A DNA stretch of 64,000 nucleotides from Rhizobium sp. (GCA_019739215.1 JAHHDR010000037.1:17915-81914), one strand, 5' to 3'; numbered from the stretch's first letter, positions 1 through 9,214 are shown. Notes: a model not told the origin generated them from the sequence alone. Numbers and translations are program-made.

Positions 1-1
1 C

Positions 2-1433
2 GGCCTCACCGAGAAGGCGCATGTCGCCCTTGCCTATCTTGAGGGTGTCGACGGCGTCGGGCTCGACCCCGCCGACTACAAAGTCGCCGACCCCACCGAT
101 TCGCTTGTCGCAGCCGATGCCGTGACTCGGCAGCGCGAGTTGATGCAGTTCGAAATCGCGCTTTCGGCGAAGATCCTGACCTATGTCCAGGATACGGTGC
201 GCGGCCGCGTCGACCCGAACCGGATCGCCGAATATTACGACTTCAAGCGGAAGACCGTAAATCTCGACGGCGCGCTGATGGTCATGCGCGCCAGTCCGGA
301 TCTGGCGGCCTATCTTGAGAGCCGCACGCCGATAAACGCCCAGTTCGCGGCGCTCCAGCGGGAATATGTCCGTCTCAAGGCTGCATCCGGCGGCGAGGAC
401 GCGCGTATCGTGATCGCACCCGGAACCCTGCTCAAGCCTGGCAAAATTGATCCCGAAGTCGCCAATGTGGTTGCGGCGATCGCCAAGCACGGATCGGATG
501 CGCTCAAGGTCGAGCACTCCGTGACGCTCGCGTCCTATCAGGGCACTGAGGCATACTCGGAAGACATCGTCGATCTCGTGAAGGCGTTCCAATCCGAAAA
601 GGGACTGAAACCCGATGGCGTCGTCGGTCCGGGAACGATCCGTGTGCTGATGGGCGGCGATGACAACTCGACGAAGCTGCACAAGATCAAAGTCGCCATG
701 GAGCAGTTGCGCTGGCTGCCCAAGGACCTCGGCCCGCGCTACGTTTTCATCAACCAGCCCGCATTCTTGGCTTACTATCACAACAACAACCAGGAAGAAT
801 TCTCGATGAAGGTGGTTGTCGGTTCGCCGCGCAACCAGACCTACTTCTTCCAGGACGAGATCGAACTGGTGGAATTCAATCCGTATTGGGGCGTGCCGCG
901 GTCGATCATCGTCAACGAAATGCTGCCGGAACTGCGCGCCGACCCGTCCTATCTCGATCGTCTCGGCTACGAGACCTCGATCAACGGCCAGCAGGTGTCG
1001 TCCAGCAACATCGACTGGCACTCGACTGATTCCGTCGATGTCCGCCAGCCGCCGGGCCGGGGCAATGCCCTGGGCCAACTCAAGATCATGTTCCCGAACT
1101 CGCATGCCATCTACATGCATGACACGCCGCAGAAGAAGTTCTTCGAGCGCGACATGCGTGCCCTGAGCCATGGCTGCGTGCGCCTGTCCGACCCCGAAGA
1201 AGATGGCAGCGGCGGTGATGAACATGACGGTTCAGGAAGTCGAGGCCCAAATCGCTGGTGGAAGCAACAAGCAGGCCAAGGTGCCCGAGAGGTTCCCGGT
1301 CTATATCTCCTATTTCACGGCCTTCCCGAACAAGGACGGGGTGGTCGAGTATTTCGACGATGTCTACAGTCGCGATTCCTATATGGACAAGGCGTTCACG
1401 GCCACCGCCAAGGCGAGGTCAGCCGAAAGCTGA
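2..1433 (+). CDS. L,D-transpeptidase, YcbB-like (5' partial, one frameshift)
   Basis: Murein L,D-transpeptidase that would make 3-3 cross-links in periplasmic peptidoglycan. The frame is open from the left window edge, so the start and any signal peptide lie outside. In order one sees an N-terminal helical part, a peptidoglycan-binding domain 1 (around 540-660, with FQSEKGLKPDGVVGPGTI), and a YkuD catalytic domain with IYMHD and the signature SHGCVRLSDP; the catalytic Cys codon is at 1175-1177. Just after the signature the frame breaks near position 1196, where an extra G appears to have been inserted. Reading resumes one frame over (KKMAAAVMNMTVQEVEA onward) and ends in a conserved-looking tail with YFDDVYSRD, stopping at 1431-1433. 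The domain order is that of the long YcbB/LdtD group. The family assignment is firm; whether the break is biological is doubtful because neighbouring genes carry similar insertions. Confidence 0.88.
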
Positions 1434-1474
1434 TCTGCCCATGTCTTACGGGCTTCAAATGTACCGCTTTGTGT

Positions 1475-1503
1475 GCGGCTCCGGTTCTCCGGAGCCGCTT
1501 TTC
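1475..1503 (+). terminator. Rho-independent terminator after the L,D-transpeptidase
   Basis: A perfect 10-bp stem (GCGGCTCCGG at 1475-1484 with CCGGAGCCGC at 1489-1498), a 4-nt loop TTCT and a following TTTTC. It sits 42 bases after the transpeptidase stop and ahead of the ArsR promoter region. Confidence 0.85.
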
Positions 1504-1583
1504 GTCGTGGTGCATGCATTTAAAAACATAGCCAAATGGCTTTGTGACTTGACTTGCAGCATCGTACGATATTAGGTAGCTAA

Positions 1584-1927
1584 ATGGACTATGTATTATC
1601 CCCCGACTTTCCGAAGTTTTTCGGCGCGCTTGCCGACCCCACGAGGCTCGCCGTTGTCGAGCGTCCTGGTGTCGGGGCCGGCCTCGGTGTCGGAGCTTTC
1701 GGCACCGTTTCGACATGGCCGGGGCCGTCTTTCCTGAAGCACATGAAAGTGCTGGAGGCGGCGGGCGTGGTGGACCAGCGAAAAGGTGGGACGCGTGCGA
1801 ACCGTATCGCTTTCGCCTGGGGCAACTCGGTTCGGTCGAGGCCTGGCTTCGCCAGCACCGGACACGGCTGGGGAGCGCCGCCTCGACAGACTCGGGACAT
1901 TTCTTGACCAGGAGGACAGAGACATGA
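1584..1927 (+). CDS. ArsR-family transcriptional regulator (several frameshifts)
   Basis: Winged-helix repressor of the ArsR/SmtB class. The start at ATG 1584 gives PDFPKFFGALADPTRLAVVE, the typical ArsR N-terminus. After that the protein must be pieced together from three frames: SVSELSAPF (recognition region), then PSFLKHMKVLEAAGVV (recognition helix and wing), then VRTYRLSPGQLGSVEAWL and RLDRLGTFLDQ. At least four single-base insertions are needed to explain this, for example an extra G in the CCGGGG run near 1722 and in TGGGG near 1819. The most likely end is a TGA that overlaps the next gene's ATG (ATGA at 1924-1927). Upstream there is a TTGACT -35-like hexamer at 1554 and a perfect 10-bp palindrome ATCGTACGAT at 1561-1570, a possible operator. 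With the SRPBCC gene it forms the common ArsR-AHSA1 pair. Confidence 0.75.
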
Positions 1928-2397
1928 CCACACAGGTTCATCACGACAGCTTTCACCATCGAGCGGGTCTATCCGCATTGCCGCGCCCATGTCTGGGGCA
2001 GCCTGGAGCGTGCCGGAGAAGAAGGCCGCCTGGCTCGGCAGCCGGCCGATCGAGATGGATTTTCGCCCGGGTGGCGCCGAACGAATTGGCTTCAGCAACG
2101 AAATGGGCGACCATCTGAACCAAACGCGCTACTTTCGAGATTCCGCGACGAGGAGCTGATCGTTCTTGCCTATTCCATGGCGATGAACGGTCTGGTCCAC
2201 TCGACCTCGCTGACCCACGGTGGACATTTGCGGACGAGGGGCGGCGGCACGCGGCTGCGCTATACCGAGCAGATGTGGCGTGTTGCCGAACAGTGACGGC
2301 GCCCCTGGCCGGACGCACGGATGGGGCGTGCTGCTCGACGGGCCTTGGCACCTATCTCGAAGCGGATACGGCAGCGACGGCCGGGTCTGTCCGATAA
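1924..2397 (+). CDS. SRPBCC (AHSA1/START-like) family protein, frameshifted
   Basis: Small ligand-binding fold protein of the Aha1/SRPBCC superfamily, usually co-transcribed with an ArsR regulator. It starts at ATG 1924, overlapping the presumed ArsR stop, with an upstream AGGAGG-like ribosome site in CCAGGAGGACAG. Pieced across frames it reads DSFTIERVYPHCRAHVW, then VPEKKAAWLGS, IEMDFRPGGAE, LIVLAYSMAMN, GTRLRYTEQM and a C-terminal LLDGLGTYLE, the usual order of the family; the final frame stops at TAA 2395-2397. At least three insertions interrupt it. The ligand is unknown. Confidence 0.7.
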
Positions 2398-2403
2398 TCC
2401 GGA

Positions 2404-3082
2404 TCAGCGAAGCAGGCTCAGGGACCAGGTCCGGCGTCAATTCGTCGAAATGGCCGATGATAACCGTCGGAGCGAGGGTCTGAATCGGCACATCCGAATA
2501 CCCAAAAGGCACGCCGATCGACGGCACGCCGGCATTGGCCGCGACCTTCAGATCGTTTCAGGCTGTCGCCGACCATCACCGTGCGCGCAAATGTCGCCGC
2601 CCGCAAGGTGCATGGTGCCGGTGAGATGCGCGGGATCGGGCTTGCGAACGGCAAATGTGTCGCCGCCGGTGATGGCTGCGAAATATCCTGTCAGGCCCAG
2701 GCCCCTCGATCAGCGGGCGTGCCAGGCCCTCCATCTTGTTGGTGCAGACAGCCATGAGCATGCCGGCTTCGCGCAGCCTGTCGAGCGATTCGACGAGGCC
2801 GGGGGTAGGGACGGCCTCTCACCCGGCATTCCGGAGAGATAGTGCTTAATGAACCGTTCGAGCATTGCCGGGAACTCGCTCTCGTCGAGAGGATTGCCCC
2901 GCAGCCGGAAGGCACTTTCGATCATGGCGCGTGCGCCGTGCCCGACAAGATGCGTGAGATCGTCATAGCCCACCGGTGCGAGACCGTGGGCTGCGATCGT
3001 GTGGTTGAGGCTTGCGACGAGATCGGGGGCGGTGTCGATCAGCGTGCCGTCGAGGTCGAATATGACGAGGGGGGGCTGGCAA
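2404..3082 (-). CDS. gph: Phosphoglycolate phosphatase, HAD family (frameshifted)
   Basis: Hydrolyses 2-phosphoglycolate, a damage and photorespiration-type metabolite. The HAD motif I is clear (VIFDLDGTLIDTAPDLV), followed by cap-domain sequence (LNHTIAAHGLAPVGYDDLTHLVGHG). Motif II is AVCTNKMEGLARPL, and motif III/IV is ARKPDP-like followed by MVGDS and PSIGVPFGYSDVPI. These lie in three frames; an insertion near 2820 and others near 2560-2720 separate them. I choose TTG at 3080-3082 as start: it lies just after GGAGACAAAT and gives MPAPLVIFDLDG if one C of a 7-C run is removed. Removing one T near 2420 makes the protein end VPSLLR with TGA at 2404-2406, six bases from the SRPBCC stop. About 226 residues, the normal size. 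Divergent from rpiA, as in other rhizobia. Confidence 0.8.
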
Positions 3083-3248
3083 ATTTGTCTCCAGGGAAGC
3101 TGCCGTATCCGGGTAATGCAGTGATCCGGCCGTGGCAACCGCGCGTGTGCGGATTTCGGGGCGAATTCCCGCAATTAGAGCTTTTGTTTGACGGGTGGAC
3201 GCGTGTAGATACGTCATCCATTCGAAAACAGCAGGGAGTTGCTGGTGC

Positions 3249-3953
3249 ATGGATGCCCGGCAGATGAAGATCGAGGGCCGCAGCCGAGGCGCTCAAGCAT
3301 GTCGAGGACGGCATGCGGCTGGGGATCGGGACCGGCTCCACCGCCGAGGAATTCGTTCGCCTGCTCGCGGAAAAAAGTCGCCGAGGGGCTGAAGGTCAGG
3401 GGCGTGCCGACGTCTGAGCGCACGGCGCGGCTGTGCCTTGAGCTGGGCGTTCCGCTGAATTCGCTTTGAGGAATTGCCCGAACTTGACCTGACGATCGAC
3501 GGCGCCGACGAGGTGGATGCCGAACTCAGGCTGATCAAGGGCGGGGGTGGGGCGCTGCTGCGGGAGAAGATCGTTGCCGCCGCGTCTCGTCGCATGATCG
3601 TCATTGCCGACGAAACCAAGGTTGTGGAGACCCTCGGCAAGTACCCGCTGCCGATCGAGGTCAACCCGTTCGGGCTGGCGTCAACGCGGCTCGCGATCGA
3701 GAGGGCCGCCGCCGAACTTGGCCTGAAAGGTGATATCGTACAGCGGCCGCAGAATGGTTCGCCATACCGCACCGATGGCGGGCATTTCATCCTCGATGCT
3801 TCTTTTGGCCTCATTCCTGATGCAGACGCTTTGGCAAAAGCGCTCAACACCATACCCGGTGTGGTCGAGCATGGGCTTTTCATCAATCTGGCTTCCCTCG
3901 CGATCATTGCCGGACCGGCAGGTCTGCGGACGCTGCCAGCACAAGTCAAATAG
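3249..3953 (+). CDS. rpiA: Ribose-5-phosphate isomerase A (three frameshifts)
   Basis: Interconverts ribose-5-phosphate and ribulose-5-phosphate in the pentose phosphate pathway. All signature segments are present: LGIGTGSTAEEFVR, DLTIDGADEVDAELRLIKGGGGALLREKIVA and the C-terminal NTIPGVVEHGLF. The N-terminal third is broken by single-base insertions near 3282 (extra G), 3372 (extra A in a six-A run) and 3467 (extra T); from 3474 the frame is clean to TAG 3951-3953. Start ATG 3249 (MDARQMKIE) follows GGGAG; ATG 3264 is an alternative. About 233 residues once corrected, normal for the family. The enzyme is essentially universal, so the breaks are probably sequence errors. Confidence 0.88.
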
Positions 3954-3967
3954 GAGACGGACACAAG

Positions 3968-4498
3968 ATGATGCAGTTTTCGACACTCGGCCGGCTGGCC
4001 GCGACGGCCATCGTTGTTGCGGGCCTCGGCGCTGGCAGCGCACACGCGGACGATCCCAGCCCCGAGCATATCAAGGCTGCGCGTGCCACGATCGCGGCGG
4101 TCGGCGCAACAGTGAACTTCGATACGATCCTGCCGACCATCGCTGGTCAGATCAAGCAGCAGTTGATCCAGGCAACGCCGAATTTCGAGGCGGTGATTAC
4201 CGATATCGTCGACACCAAGGCGATCGAGATCGCTGCGCGCCGCGCCGATCTCGAGCAGGAAGCAGCCAAGGTCTACGCAGCGAGCTTCACCCAGGAGGAG
4301 CTTTCGGCCATTACCGCATTCTACACATCCCCGGCCGGCATGAAGCTCCTTGAAAACGGTCCCATCGCCCAGCGGGAACTCGCCAAGGCCGCGGACATCT
4401 GGGCGACCGGCATTTCCCGTGACCTGAGCAAGGCCGCGACGGATGCGATCAACGCCAAGCTCGCCGCCGAAGATAGCACCGCAGCACCTCAGCAGTAA
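3968..4498 (+). CDS. DUF2059 domain secreted protein
   Basis: A 176-residue protein with a clear signal peptide (MMQFSTLGRLAATAIVVAG, cleavage after SAHA near residue 27), so it is periplasmic. The body carries the DUF2059 pattern of two helical segments with YAASFTQEELSAITAFYTSP and GMKLLENGPI, and an alanine-rich C-terminus. Function is unknown; DUF2059 proteins sit between rpiA and gor in many rhizobia, as here. It starts 14 bases after rpiA, preceded by AGGAGACGG, and is followed by a terminator. ATG 3971 is an equally possible start. Confidence 0.85.
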   Translation: MMQFSTLGRLAATAIVVAGLGAGSAHADDPSPEHIKAARATIAAVGATVNFDTILPTIAGQIKQQLIQATPNFEAVITDIVDTKAIEIAARRADLEQEAAKVYAASFTQEELSAITAFYTSPAGMKLLENGPIAQRELAKAADIWATGISRDLSKAATDAINAKLAAEDSTAAPQQ

Positions 4499-4521
4499 GG
4501 CTGACTGCCGATCGATCCTGC

Positions 4522-4549
4522 AAGCCCGCCGCCCGGCGGGCTTTCTTTT
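4522..4549 (+). terminator. Rho-independent terminator after the DUF2059 gene
   Basis: A 10-bp stem AAGCCCGCCG (4522-4531) with CGGCGGGCTT (4534-4543), a 2-base loop and then TCTTTT. It separates the rpiA transcript from gor, whose ATG is 50 bases downstream. Confidence 0.85.
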
Positions 4550-4598
4550 GGTCTCGCTGGCCATATCTAACCGACATCAGACGCAGTGCGAGGTTTTC

Positions 4599-5987
4599 AT
4601 GTCCGAATTCGATTTCGACCTCTTCGTTATTGGCGGCGGCTCCGGCGGTGTACGGGCAGGGCGGGTGGCGGCGTCACTCGGCAAGCGGGTCGGCATCGCG
4701 GAAGAATACCGTTTCGGCGGCACCTGCGTCATTCGCGGCTGCGTGCCGAAGAAGCTCTTCGTCTATGCGTCGCAATATGCCGAGCATTTCGAAGATGCGA
4801 GCGGCTTCGGCTGGTCGGTCGGCGAGAGCCGGTTCGACTGGCGCAAGCTGATCGAGGCCAAGGACAAGGAGATCACCCGGCTCGAGGGTCTCTACCGAAA
4901 AGGGCTCGAAAACAACCATGCGACGATCTACGAGAGCCGCGCCGTGCTTGTCGACGGCCACACCGTCCGGATCGTCAAGACCGGGCAGTTGGTTACAGCG
5001 GAGCGCATCGTCATTGCCACCGGCGCCTCGCCGGCCGAACATCCGGCGCTGCCAGGCCATGAGCACACCATCACATCCAACGAGGCGTTTCACCTCGAGA
5101 GTCTGCCCAAGGCCATCCTTGTTGCGGGCGGGGGCTACATCGCCGTCGAATTCGCCAACATCTTCCACGGACTGGGTGTGGAGACCACCCTGATCTACCG
5201 CGGCAAGGAGGTGCTGTCGCGCTTTGACGGCGACATGCGGCGCGGGCTGCACAAAGCCATGGAAGAGAAGGGCATCCGGATCCTCTGCGAAGACATCTTC
5301 GAGAAGATCGAGAAACGTCCCGACGGCCGGCTTGTCGCGGAGACGATGAAGGGCGAGACGCTGGTTGCCGACCAGGTCATGCTGGCATTGGGCCGCCGGC
5401 CGAACACGCAGGACCTGGGACTCGAGTCTGCGGGCATCGCGCTTGACGAGAAGGGGGCGGTAAAGGTCGATGCTTATTCCCGTACCAGCGTCGCGAGCGT
5501 GTTCGCATTGGGCGATGTGACGGACCGGGTGCAACTGACGCCGGTCGCCATCCATGAGGCCATGTGCTTCATCGAGACCGAATACCGGGACAATCCAACA
5601 TCGCCCGATCACGATCTCATCCCGACGGCGGTCTTTTCGCAGCCCGAGATTGGCACCGTGGGCCTGAGTGAGGAAGCCGCGGCGAAGCAGTTCAGCGAAA
5701 TCGAGGTCTACCGCGCCGAATTCCGGACGATGAAGGCAACGCTTTCGGGGCGGGCCGAGAAGATGATCATGAAGCTCATCGTCAATGCAGCTGACCGCAA
5801 GGTTGTCGGAGCGCATATCCTCGGACACGATGCCGGCGAGATGGCGCAATTGCTCGGCATTTCTCTCAAGGCTGGCTGCACCAAGGACGATTTCGATCGA
5901 ACGATGGCGGTGCATCCGACGGCAGCGGAGGAACTGGTCACCATGTATGCGCCGAGCTATCGCGTCAGGGATGGCGAGCGGGTCTGA
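4599..5987 (+). CDS. gor: Glutathione-disulfide reductase
   Basis: FAD- and NADPH-dependent flavoenzyme that keeps cytosolic glutathione reduced. At 462 residues it is the usual length. FAD-binding FVIGGGSGGVRAGRVAA lies at the N-terminus. The redox-active disulfide is in GGTCVIRGCVPKKL (Cys-x4-Cys), the NADPH-binding fold contains VAGGGYIAVEFANIF, and the second FAD motif is FALGDVTDRVQLTPVA. The C-terminal dimer-domain active-site base is in MAVHPTAAEELVTM (His-x-x-x-x-Glu). Start ATG 4599 (MSEFDFDLFVIGGG) follows a weak GAGG; the open frame extends further upstream but through the terminator, so longer starts are rejected. Confidence 0.95.
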   Translation: MSEFDFDLFVIGGGSGGVRAGRVAASLGKRVGIAEEYRFGGTCVIRGCVPKKLFVYASQYAEHFEDASGFGWSVGESRFDWRKLIEAKDKEITRLEGLYRKGLENNHATIYESRAVLVDGHTVRIVKTGQLVTAERIVIATGASPAEHPALPGHEHTITSNEAFHLESLPKAILVAGGGYIAVEFANIFHGLGVETTLIYRGKEVLSRFDGDMRRGLHKAMEEKGIRILCEDIFEKIEKRPDGRLVAETMKGETLVADQVMLALGRRPNTQDLGLESAGIALDEKGAVKVDAYSRTSVASVFALGDVTDRVQLTPVAIHEAMCFIETEYRDNPTSPDHDLIPTAVFSQPEIGTVGLSEEAAAKQFSEIEVYRAEFRTMKATLSGRAEKMIMKLIVNAADRKVVGAHILGHDAGEMAQLLGISLKAGCTKDDFDRTMAVHPTAAEELVTMYAPSYRVRDGERV

Positions 5988-5989
5988 AT

Positions 5990-6841
5990 TCAGGCGCCTG
6001 CGTTGGCCTCGCATCGCCTGAGAATGTCCGCGAGCCTGTCGATGACCTTGCGAACCTCGGGTCGCTTGCGATCGTCGTCATTGGCTACGATCCAGAGCGG
6101 ATGGGTGAGTCCATCGATGATGTCGCCTACGCGCATCAAGGTGGCGTCGGCATCCCCGACGAGGACCGGAAGGACGCCGGTCCCCGCTCCGTTTCGGATC
6201 AGGCGCAGCAGCAGTTCCGGCCCTCCTGTCCAGGTGTAGATGCTTCCCTCATGGTTCTCGAACGCCCACCGGTCCGAGGGTGTCCGTGACATCTCCGTGC
6301 CTATCGAAATCCAGCGGTCCATGGCTGCAGGCTCAATTGTCGTCGCGCGGTAGGCGGCATAGGCAATCGTGATCGAGCGCTTTGCTGCGAGGTTCCCGCC
6401 CCTGGGGCGCTCGGGCAGGATCGCGACGTCGACATCGCGAAAGGTCATGTCGGTGTTGTGGTCCAGGGTCTTGCAGCAATAGCGGAACTGGTCATCAATG
6501 CCGCGAAGTTCGCCGGCATGGTCGGCGATGAGCCCCGCGACCCAGGAATCACCCGCGATCGACACGATCGGCCAGCCGAAGGCATCCTTGTGCCAGTCGG
6601 CGATGAAATCGGCTGCGTTGCGCATGGACCTGACGTGTTGAACCAGGATGTTGCCATCGTGGGCGAGCCGGTAGCCCTGCTGGCTACGGACGAAGAGCGA
6701 CCGGCCGAGCCGGCGTTCCAGCGCCAGCATGCGCCGGCCGATCGTCGGCGCGCTGATGTCGGTCAGCGTTGCCGCACCGGCCAGTCCGCCCTGTTCGGCG
6801 ACGTGCAGGAAGAGCCTGAGATCGTCCCAATCCGTGTCCAT
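5990..6841 (-). CDS. LysR-family transcriptional regulator
   Basis: A 283-residue regulator. The N-terminal helix-turn-helix is LFLHVAEQGGLAGAATLTDISAPTIGRRM-like, followed by LERRLGRSLFVRS, the classic LysR DNA-binding arm. The C-terminal effector domain is of the type often associated with single-gene or quinone/aldehyde-responsive LysR proteins, but no specific effector can be named. ATG 6841 is chosen; a TTG six bases upstream is in frame. It converges on gor with a 2-base gap and is divergent from a very small open frame at 6971, which does not look like a normal LysR target. Confidence 0.88.
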   Translation of the reverse strand: MDTDWDDLRLFLHVAEQGGLAGAATLTDISAPTIGRRMLALERRLGRSLFVRSQQGYRLAHDGNILVQHVRSMRNAADFIADWHKDAFGWPIVSIAGDSWVAGLIADHAGELRGIDDQFRYCCKTLDHNTDMTFRDVDVAILPERPRGGNLAAKRSITIAYAAYRATTIEPAAMDRWISIGTEMSRTPSDRWAFENHEGSIYTWTGGPELLLRLIRNGAGTGVLPVLVGDADATLMRVGDIIDGLTHPLWIVANDDDRKRPEVRKVIDRLADILRRCEANAGA

Positions 6842-6885
6842 CTGCAATTTCTAGCGTGAAATCGCGGGGGATCAATCGTTCAGAG

Positions 6886-6903
6886 ATGAAAGACACCTTT
6901 CAT
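6886..6903. promoter_or_regulatory. Palindrome in the LysR divergent region, possible operator
   Basis: A perfect 7-bp inverted repeat ATGAAAG-ACAC-CTTTCAT, 45 bases upstream of the LysR start and 68 upstream of the small plus-strand gene. Placement between divergent genes fits an autoregulatory LysR site, but no canonical T-N11-A core is obvious. Confidence 0.35.
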
Positions 6904-6970
6904 GTCCGCGTCTACGAACGCGCCTCGATACCCATTAGCTCTCCCTCATACCGAAACGAAGGAGCAGCCG

Positions 6971-7198
6971 ATGTCGATCGAATGGTTCACGCTCATCTCA
7001 ACCGCGCACCGCCAGGGGCAGCGACGGGACCCGCTTGAGGATCCTCTGGAGGGTCCGGACTGGCAGGGGCTCGGCTGGGCAGCCCAGGCGTTTGCCGCGC
7101 TTCTCGGTCGTGGTGCGGTTTCGGCGATGCCTCAAAAGTACCGCAAACCGGTCCTAGGAAAGTCAGGCCCTGTCGTTGAAGAGAGGGTTTGTGTTTGA
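6971..7198 (+). CDS. Small hypothetical protein (75 aa), doubtful
   Basis: An open frame divergent from the LysR gene, starting ATG 6971 after a good ribosome site (AAGGAG, 7 bases away). The product MSIEWFTLISTAHRQGQRRD... has no recognisable domain, no membrane segment and a basic C-terminal half. A longer in-frame start exists at 6902. It could be a real small gene, or the remnant of the LysR regulator's former target. Confidence 0.3.
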   Translation: MSIEWFTLISTAHRQGQRRDPLEDPLEGPDWQGLGWAAQAFAALLGRGAVSAMPQKYRKPVLGKSGPVVEERVCV

Positions 7199-7231
7199 AT
7201 GGAATTCTGGTATTTTAGGTAATGCGAATGT

Positions 7232-7252
7232 TTGGCGACGCGACGTCGCCAA
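7232..7252 (+). other. Hairpin in the leader of the small membrane protein gene
   Basis: A perfect 8-bp inverted repeat TTGGCGAC-GCGAC-GTCGCCAA, not followed by a T-run, so not a standard terminator. It lies 57 bases upstream of ATG 7309 and could be an operator or a leader structure. Confidence 0.4.
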
Positions 7253-7308
7253 GGAGGAGAAGCGTTCGTGCGCGTGCCTGCGTTTTTGATCCGGATGGAG
7301 GAAGAAAC

Positions 7309-7479
7309 ATGATCACGCAATCCAAGACCGAGACCATTGCCGGTCCTGAAGGCTGGGCCGGCATCGACGACCGGCAACTTGAGACCCAGCGCAGTGGCGG
7401 CGGATTTCTGACGTTGCTGATGTTCCCGCTCATCGCGCTGGCGGCACTTGCCTACGCCGCCGCCGAACTGGCGAAATAG
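7309..7479 (+). CDS. Small single-pass membrane protein (56 aa)
   Basis: ATG 7309 follows a strong ribosome site (GGAGGAAGAAAC). The product has a polar N-terminus (MITQSKTETIAGPEGWAGID) and one C-terminal hydrophobic segment, FLTLLMFPLIALAALAYAAA at about residues 33-52, ending in ELAK. That is the layout of a tail-anchored or single-pass inner-membrane peptide. No family recognised. The open frame extends upstream to 7222, but the spacing to the ribosome site decides for 7309. Confidence 0.6.
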   Translation: MITQSKTETIAGPEGWAGIDDRQLETQRSGGGFLTLLMFPLIALAALAYAAAELAK

Positions 7480-7648
7480 AAGCGGTTTGCCGACCGCAGT
7501 GGCAGGCGTGAACGTTCCGCCGCCGGCGCTTTCGGGCTGCTGGCGGCCGAAGAGATTTGCATTCTCGCTCCTAATGTATATATAGCCGCCAACCCTGCCG
7601 AAAGCGGGGTGCGACGGAACACGCCCATATACTGAACAGGTGAGCAAG

Positions 7649-9022
7649 ATGGCACAGAATTGGAACCCGACAAGCTGGAGGAATAAGCCCATTCAGCAGG
7701 TTCCGGACTATCCGGACATGGCCGCACTCGACGCCACGGAAGCCCGTCTTGCCAAGTTTCCACCGCTGGTATTTGCAGGTGAGGCGCGGCGTCTGAAGGC
7801 CTCGCTCGCCAAGGTTTCCGAAGGCCAGGGTTTCCTGCTACAGGGCGGCGATTGTGCCGAGAGCTTCGCCGAGCATGGCGCCGACACCATCCGCGACTTC
7901 TTCCGCGCCTTCCTGCAGATGGCCGTGGTGCTGACTTTTGGCGCCCAGCAGCCCGTGGTCAAGGTCGGCCGCATCGCCGGCCAGTTTGCCAAGCCGCGGT
8001 CGTCGAACATCGAGAAGAAGGGTGACGTCGAGCTTCCGAGCTATCGCGGCGACATCATCAACGGCATCGAATTCACGCCCGAGGCCCGCATCCCGGACCC
8101 CGAACGCCAGATCATGGCCTACCGCCAGTCTGCGGCGACGCTCAACCTTCTGCGGGCCTTCGCGATGGGCGGCTATGCCAATCTCGACAACGTCCACAAG
8201 TGGATGCTCGGGTTCATCAAGGACAGCCCTCAGGCAGAGCGCTACCGAAAGCTCGCCGACCGCATTTCCGAAACCATGGATTTCATGGCGGCGATCGGGA
8301 TCACCTCGGAGAACAATCCGTCGCTGCGCGAGACCGATTTCTTCACCAGCCACGAGGCCCTGCTTCTGGGATACGAGCAGGCCTTCACCCGCGTCGATTC
8401 GACCTCGGGCGACTGGTATGCGACCTCGGGTCACATGATCTGGATCGGCGACCGCACGCGCCAGCCCGACCATGCACATATCGAATATTGCCGCGGCATC
8501 AAGAACCCGATCGGCCTGAAATGCGGCCCGTCTCTGACGGCCGATGGCCTGCTCGAACTGATCGACATCCTCAATCCGGCCAACGAAGCCGGACGCCTGA
8601 CGCTGATCTGCCGCTTCGGCCATGACAAAGTTGCCGAGCATCTGCCGCGCCTGATCCGCGCTGTCGAGCGCGAAGGTCGCAAGGTCGTCTGGTCCTGCGA
8701 TCCGATGCATGGCAACACGATCACGCTCAACAACTACAAGACCCGGCCCTTCGACCGGATCCTGACCGAGGTGGAGAACTTCTTCGCGATCCACCATTCC
8801 GAAGGCAGCCATCCCGGCGGCATCCACATCGAGATGACCGGCAACGACGTGACCGAATGCACCGGCGGCGCCCGGGCGCTGTCGGCCGACGACCTGCAGG
8901 ACCGTTACCACACCCATTGCGACCCGCGGCTCAATGCCGACCAGGCGCTGGAACTGGCCTTCCTGCTGGCCGAAAAGCTCAAGGCCGGCCGCGACGAGCA
9001 GAAGCTCGCCGTCAACGCCTGA
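7649..9022 (+). CDS. aroF: 3-deoxy-7-phosphoheptulonate synthase, class II
   Basis: First enzyme of the shikimate pathway: condenses phosphoenolpyruvate and erythrose-4-phosphate. At 457 residues it is of the plant-like class II (AroA_II) family. Conserved segments in order are LLQGGDCAESF (metal-ligand Cys), GQFAKPRSS, LPSYRGDIIN, FTSHEALLLGYE, WIGDRTRQPDHAHIEY, GLKCGPS, WSCDPMHGNT and the metal-binding EMTGNDVTEC, DPRLNADQALEL. ATG 7649 gives MAQNWNPTSWRNKPIQQVPD, the standard N-terminus; a GTG at 7640 is in frame but less likely. Stand-alone gene with its own terminator. Confidence 0.95.
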   Translation: MAQNWNPTSWRNKPIQQVPDYPDMAALDATEARLAKFPPLVFAGEARRLKASLAKVSEGQGFLLQGGDCAESFAEHGADTIRDFFRAFLQMAVVLTFGAQQPVVKVGRIAGQFAKPRSSNIEKKGDVELPSYRGDIINGIEFTPEARIPDPERQIMAYRQSAATLNLLRAFAMGGYANLDNVHKWMLGFIKDSPQAERYRKLADRISETMDFMAAIGITSENNPSLRETDFFTSHEALLLGYEQAFTRVDSTSGDWYATSGHMIWIGDRTRQPDHAHIEYCRGIKNPIGLKCGPSLTADGLLELIDILNPANEAGRLTLICRFGHDKVAEHLPRLIRAVEREGRKVVWSCDPMHGNTITLNNYKTRPFDRILTEVENFFAIHHSEGSHPGGIHIEMTGNDVTECTGGARALSADDLQDRYHTHCDPRLNADQALELAFLLAEKLKAGRDEQKLAVNA

Positions 9023-9045
9023 AGGCGGATACCAAGCAAATAATG

Positions 9046-9075
9046 AAGGGGCGTCTTCAGGGGCGCCCCTTTTTC
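9046..9075 (+). terminator. Rho-independent terminator after DAHP synthase
   Basis: An 8-bp stem AAGGGGCG (9046-9053) with CGCCCCTT (9064-9071), a 10-base loop, continuing into a T-run (five Ts, 9070-9074). Confidence 0.8.
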
Positions 9076-9214
9076 GTTCGCCCAAGGCGTTGCGCGCGTG
9101 CCGCCGTCAATTCTCCTGAACGTTCAAAAAAACTGAAGCCGCCCTCAGCCCAATTCGTTTGACGCCGCCCTTTTCGCATCGGACAAGGGGGGATGGCGAC
9201 AAGCGGAGGCGAAT

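Noticed and set aside
1396..1959. Open frame on the minus strand over the ArsR region
   Set aside because: It runs through the terminator hairpin and over the ArsR domains; no family resemblance, and codon use looks like a shadow of the plus-strand gene.
3293..4564. A long minus-strand open frame opposite rpiA and DUF2059
   Set aside because: No domain, and it covers two well-supported plus-strand genes and a terminator.
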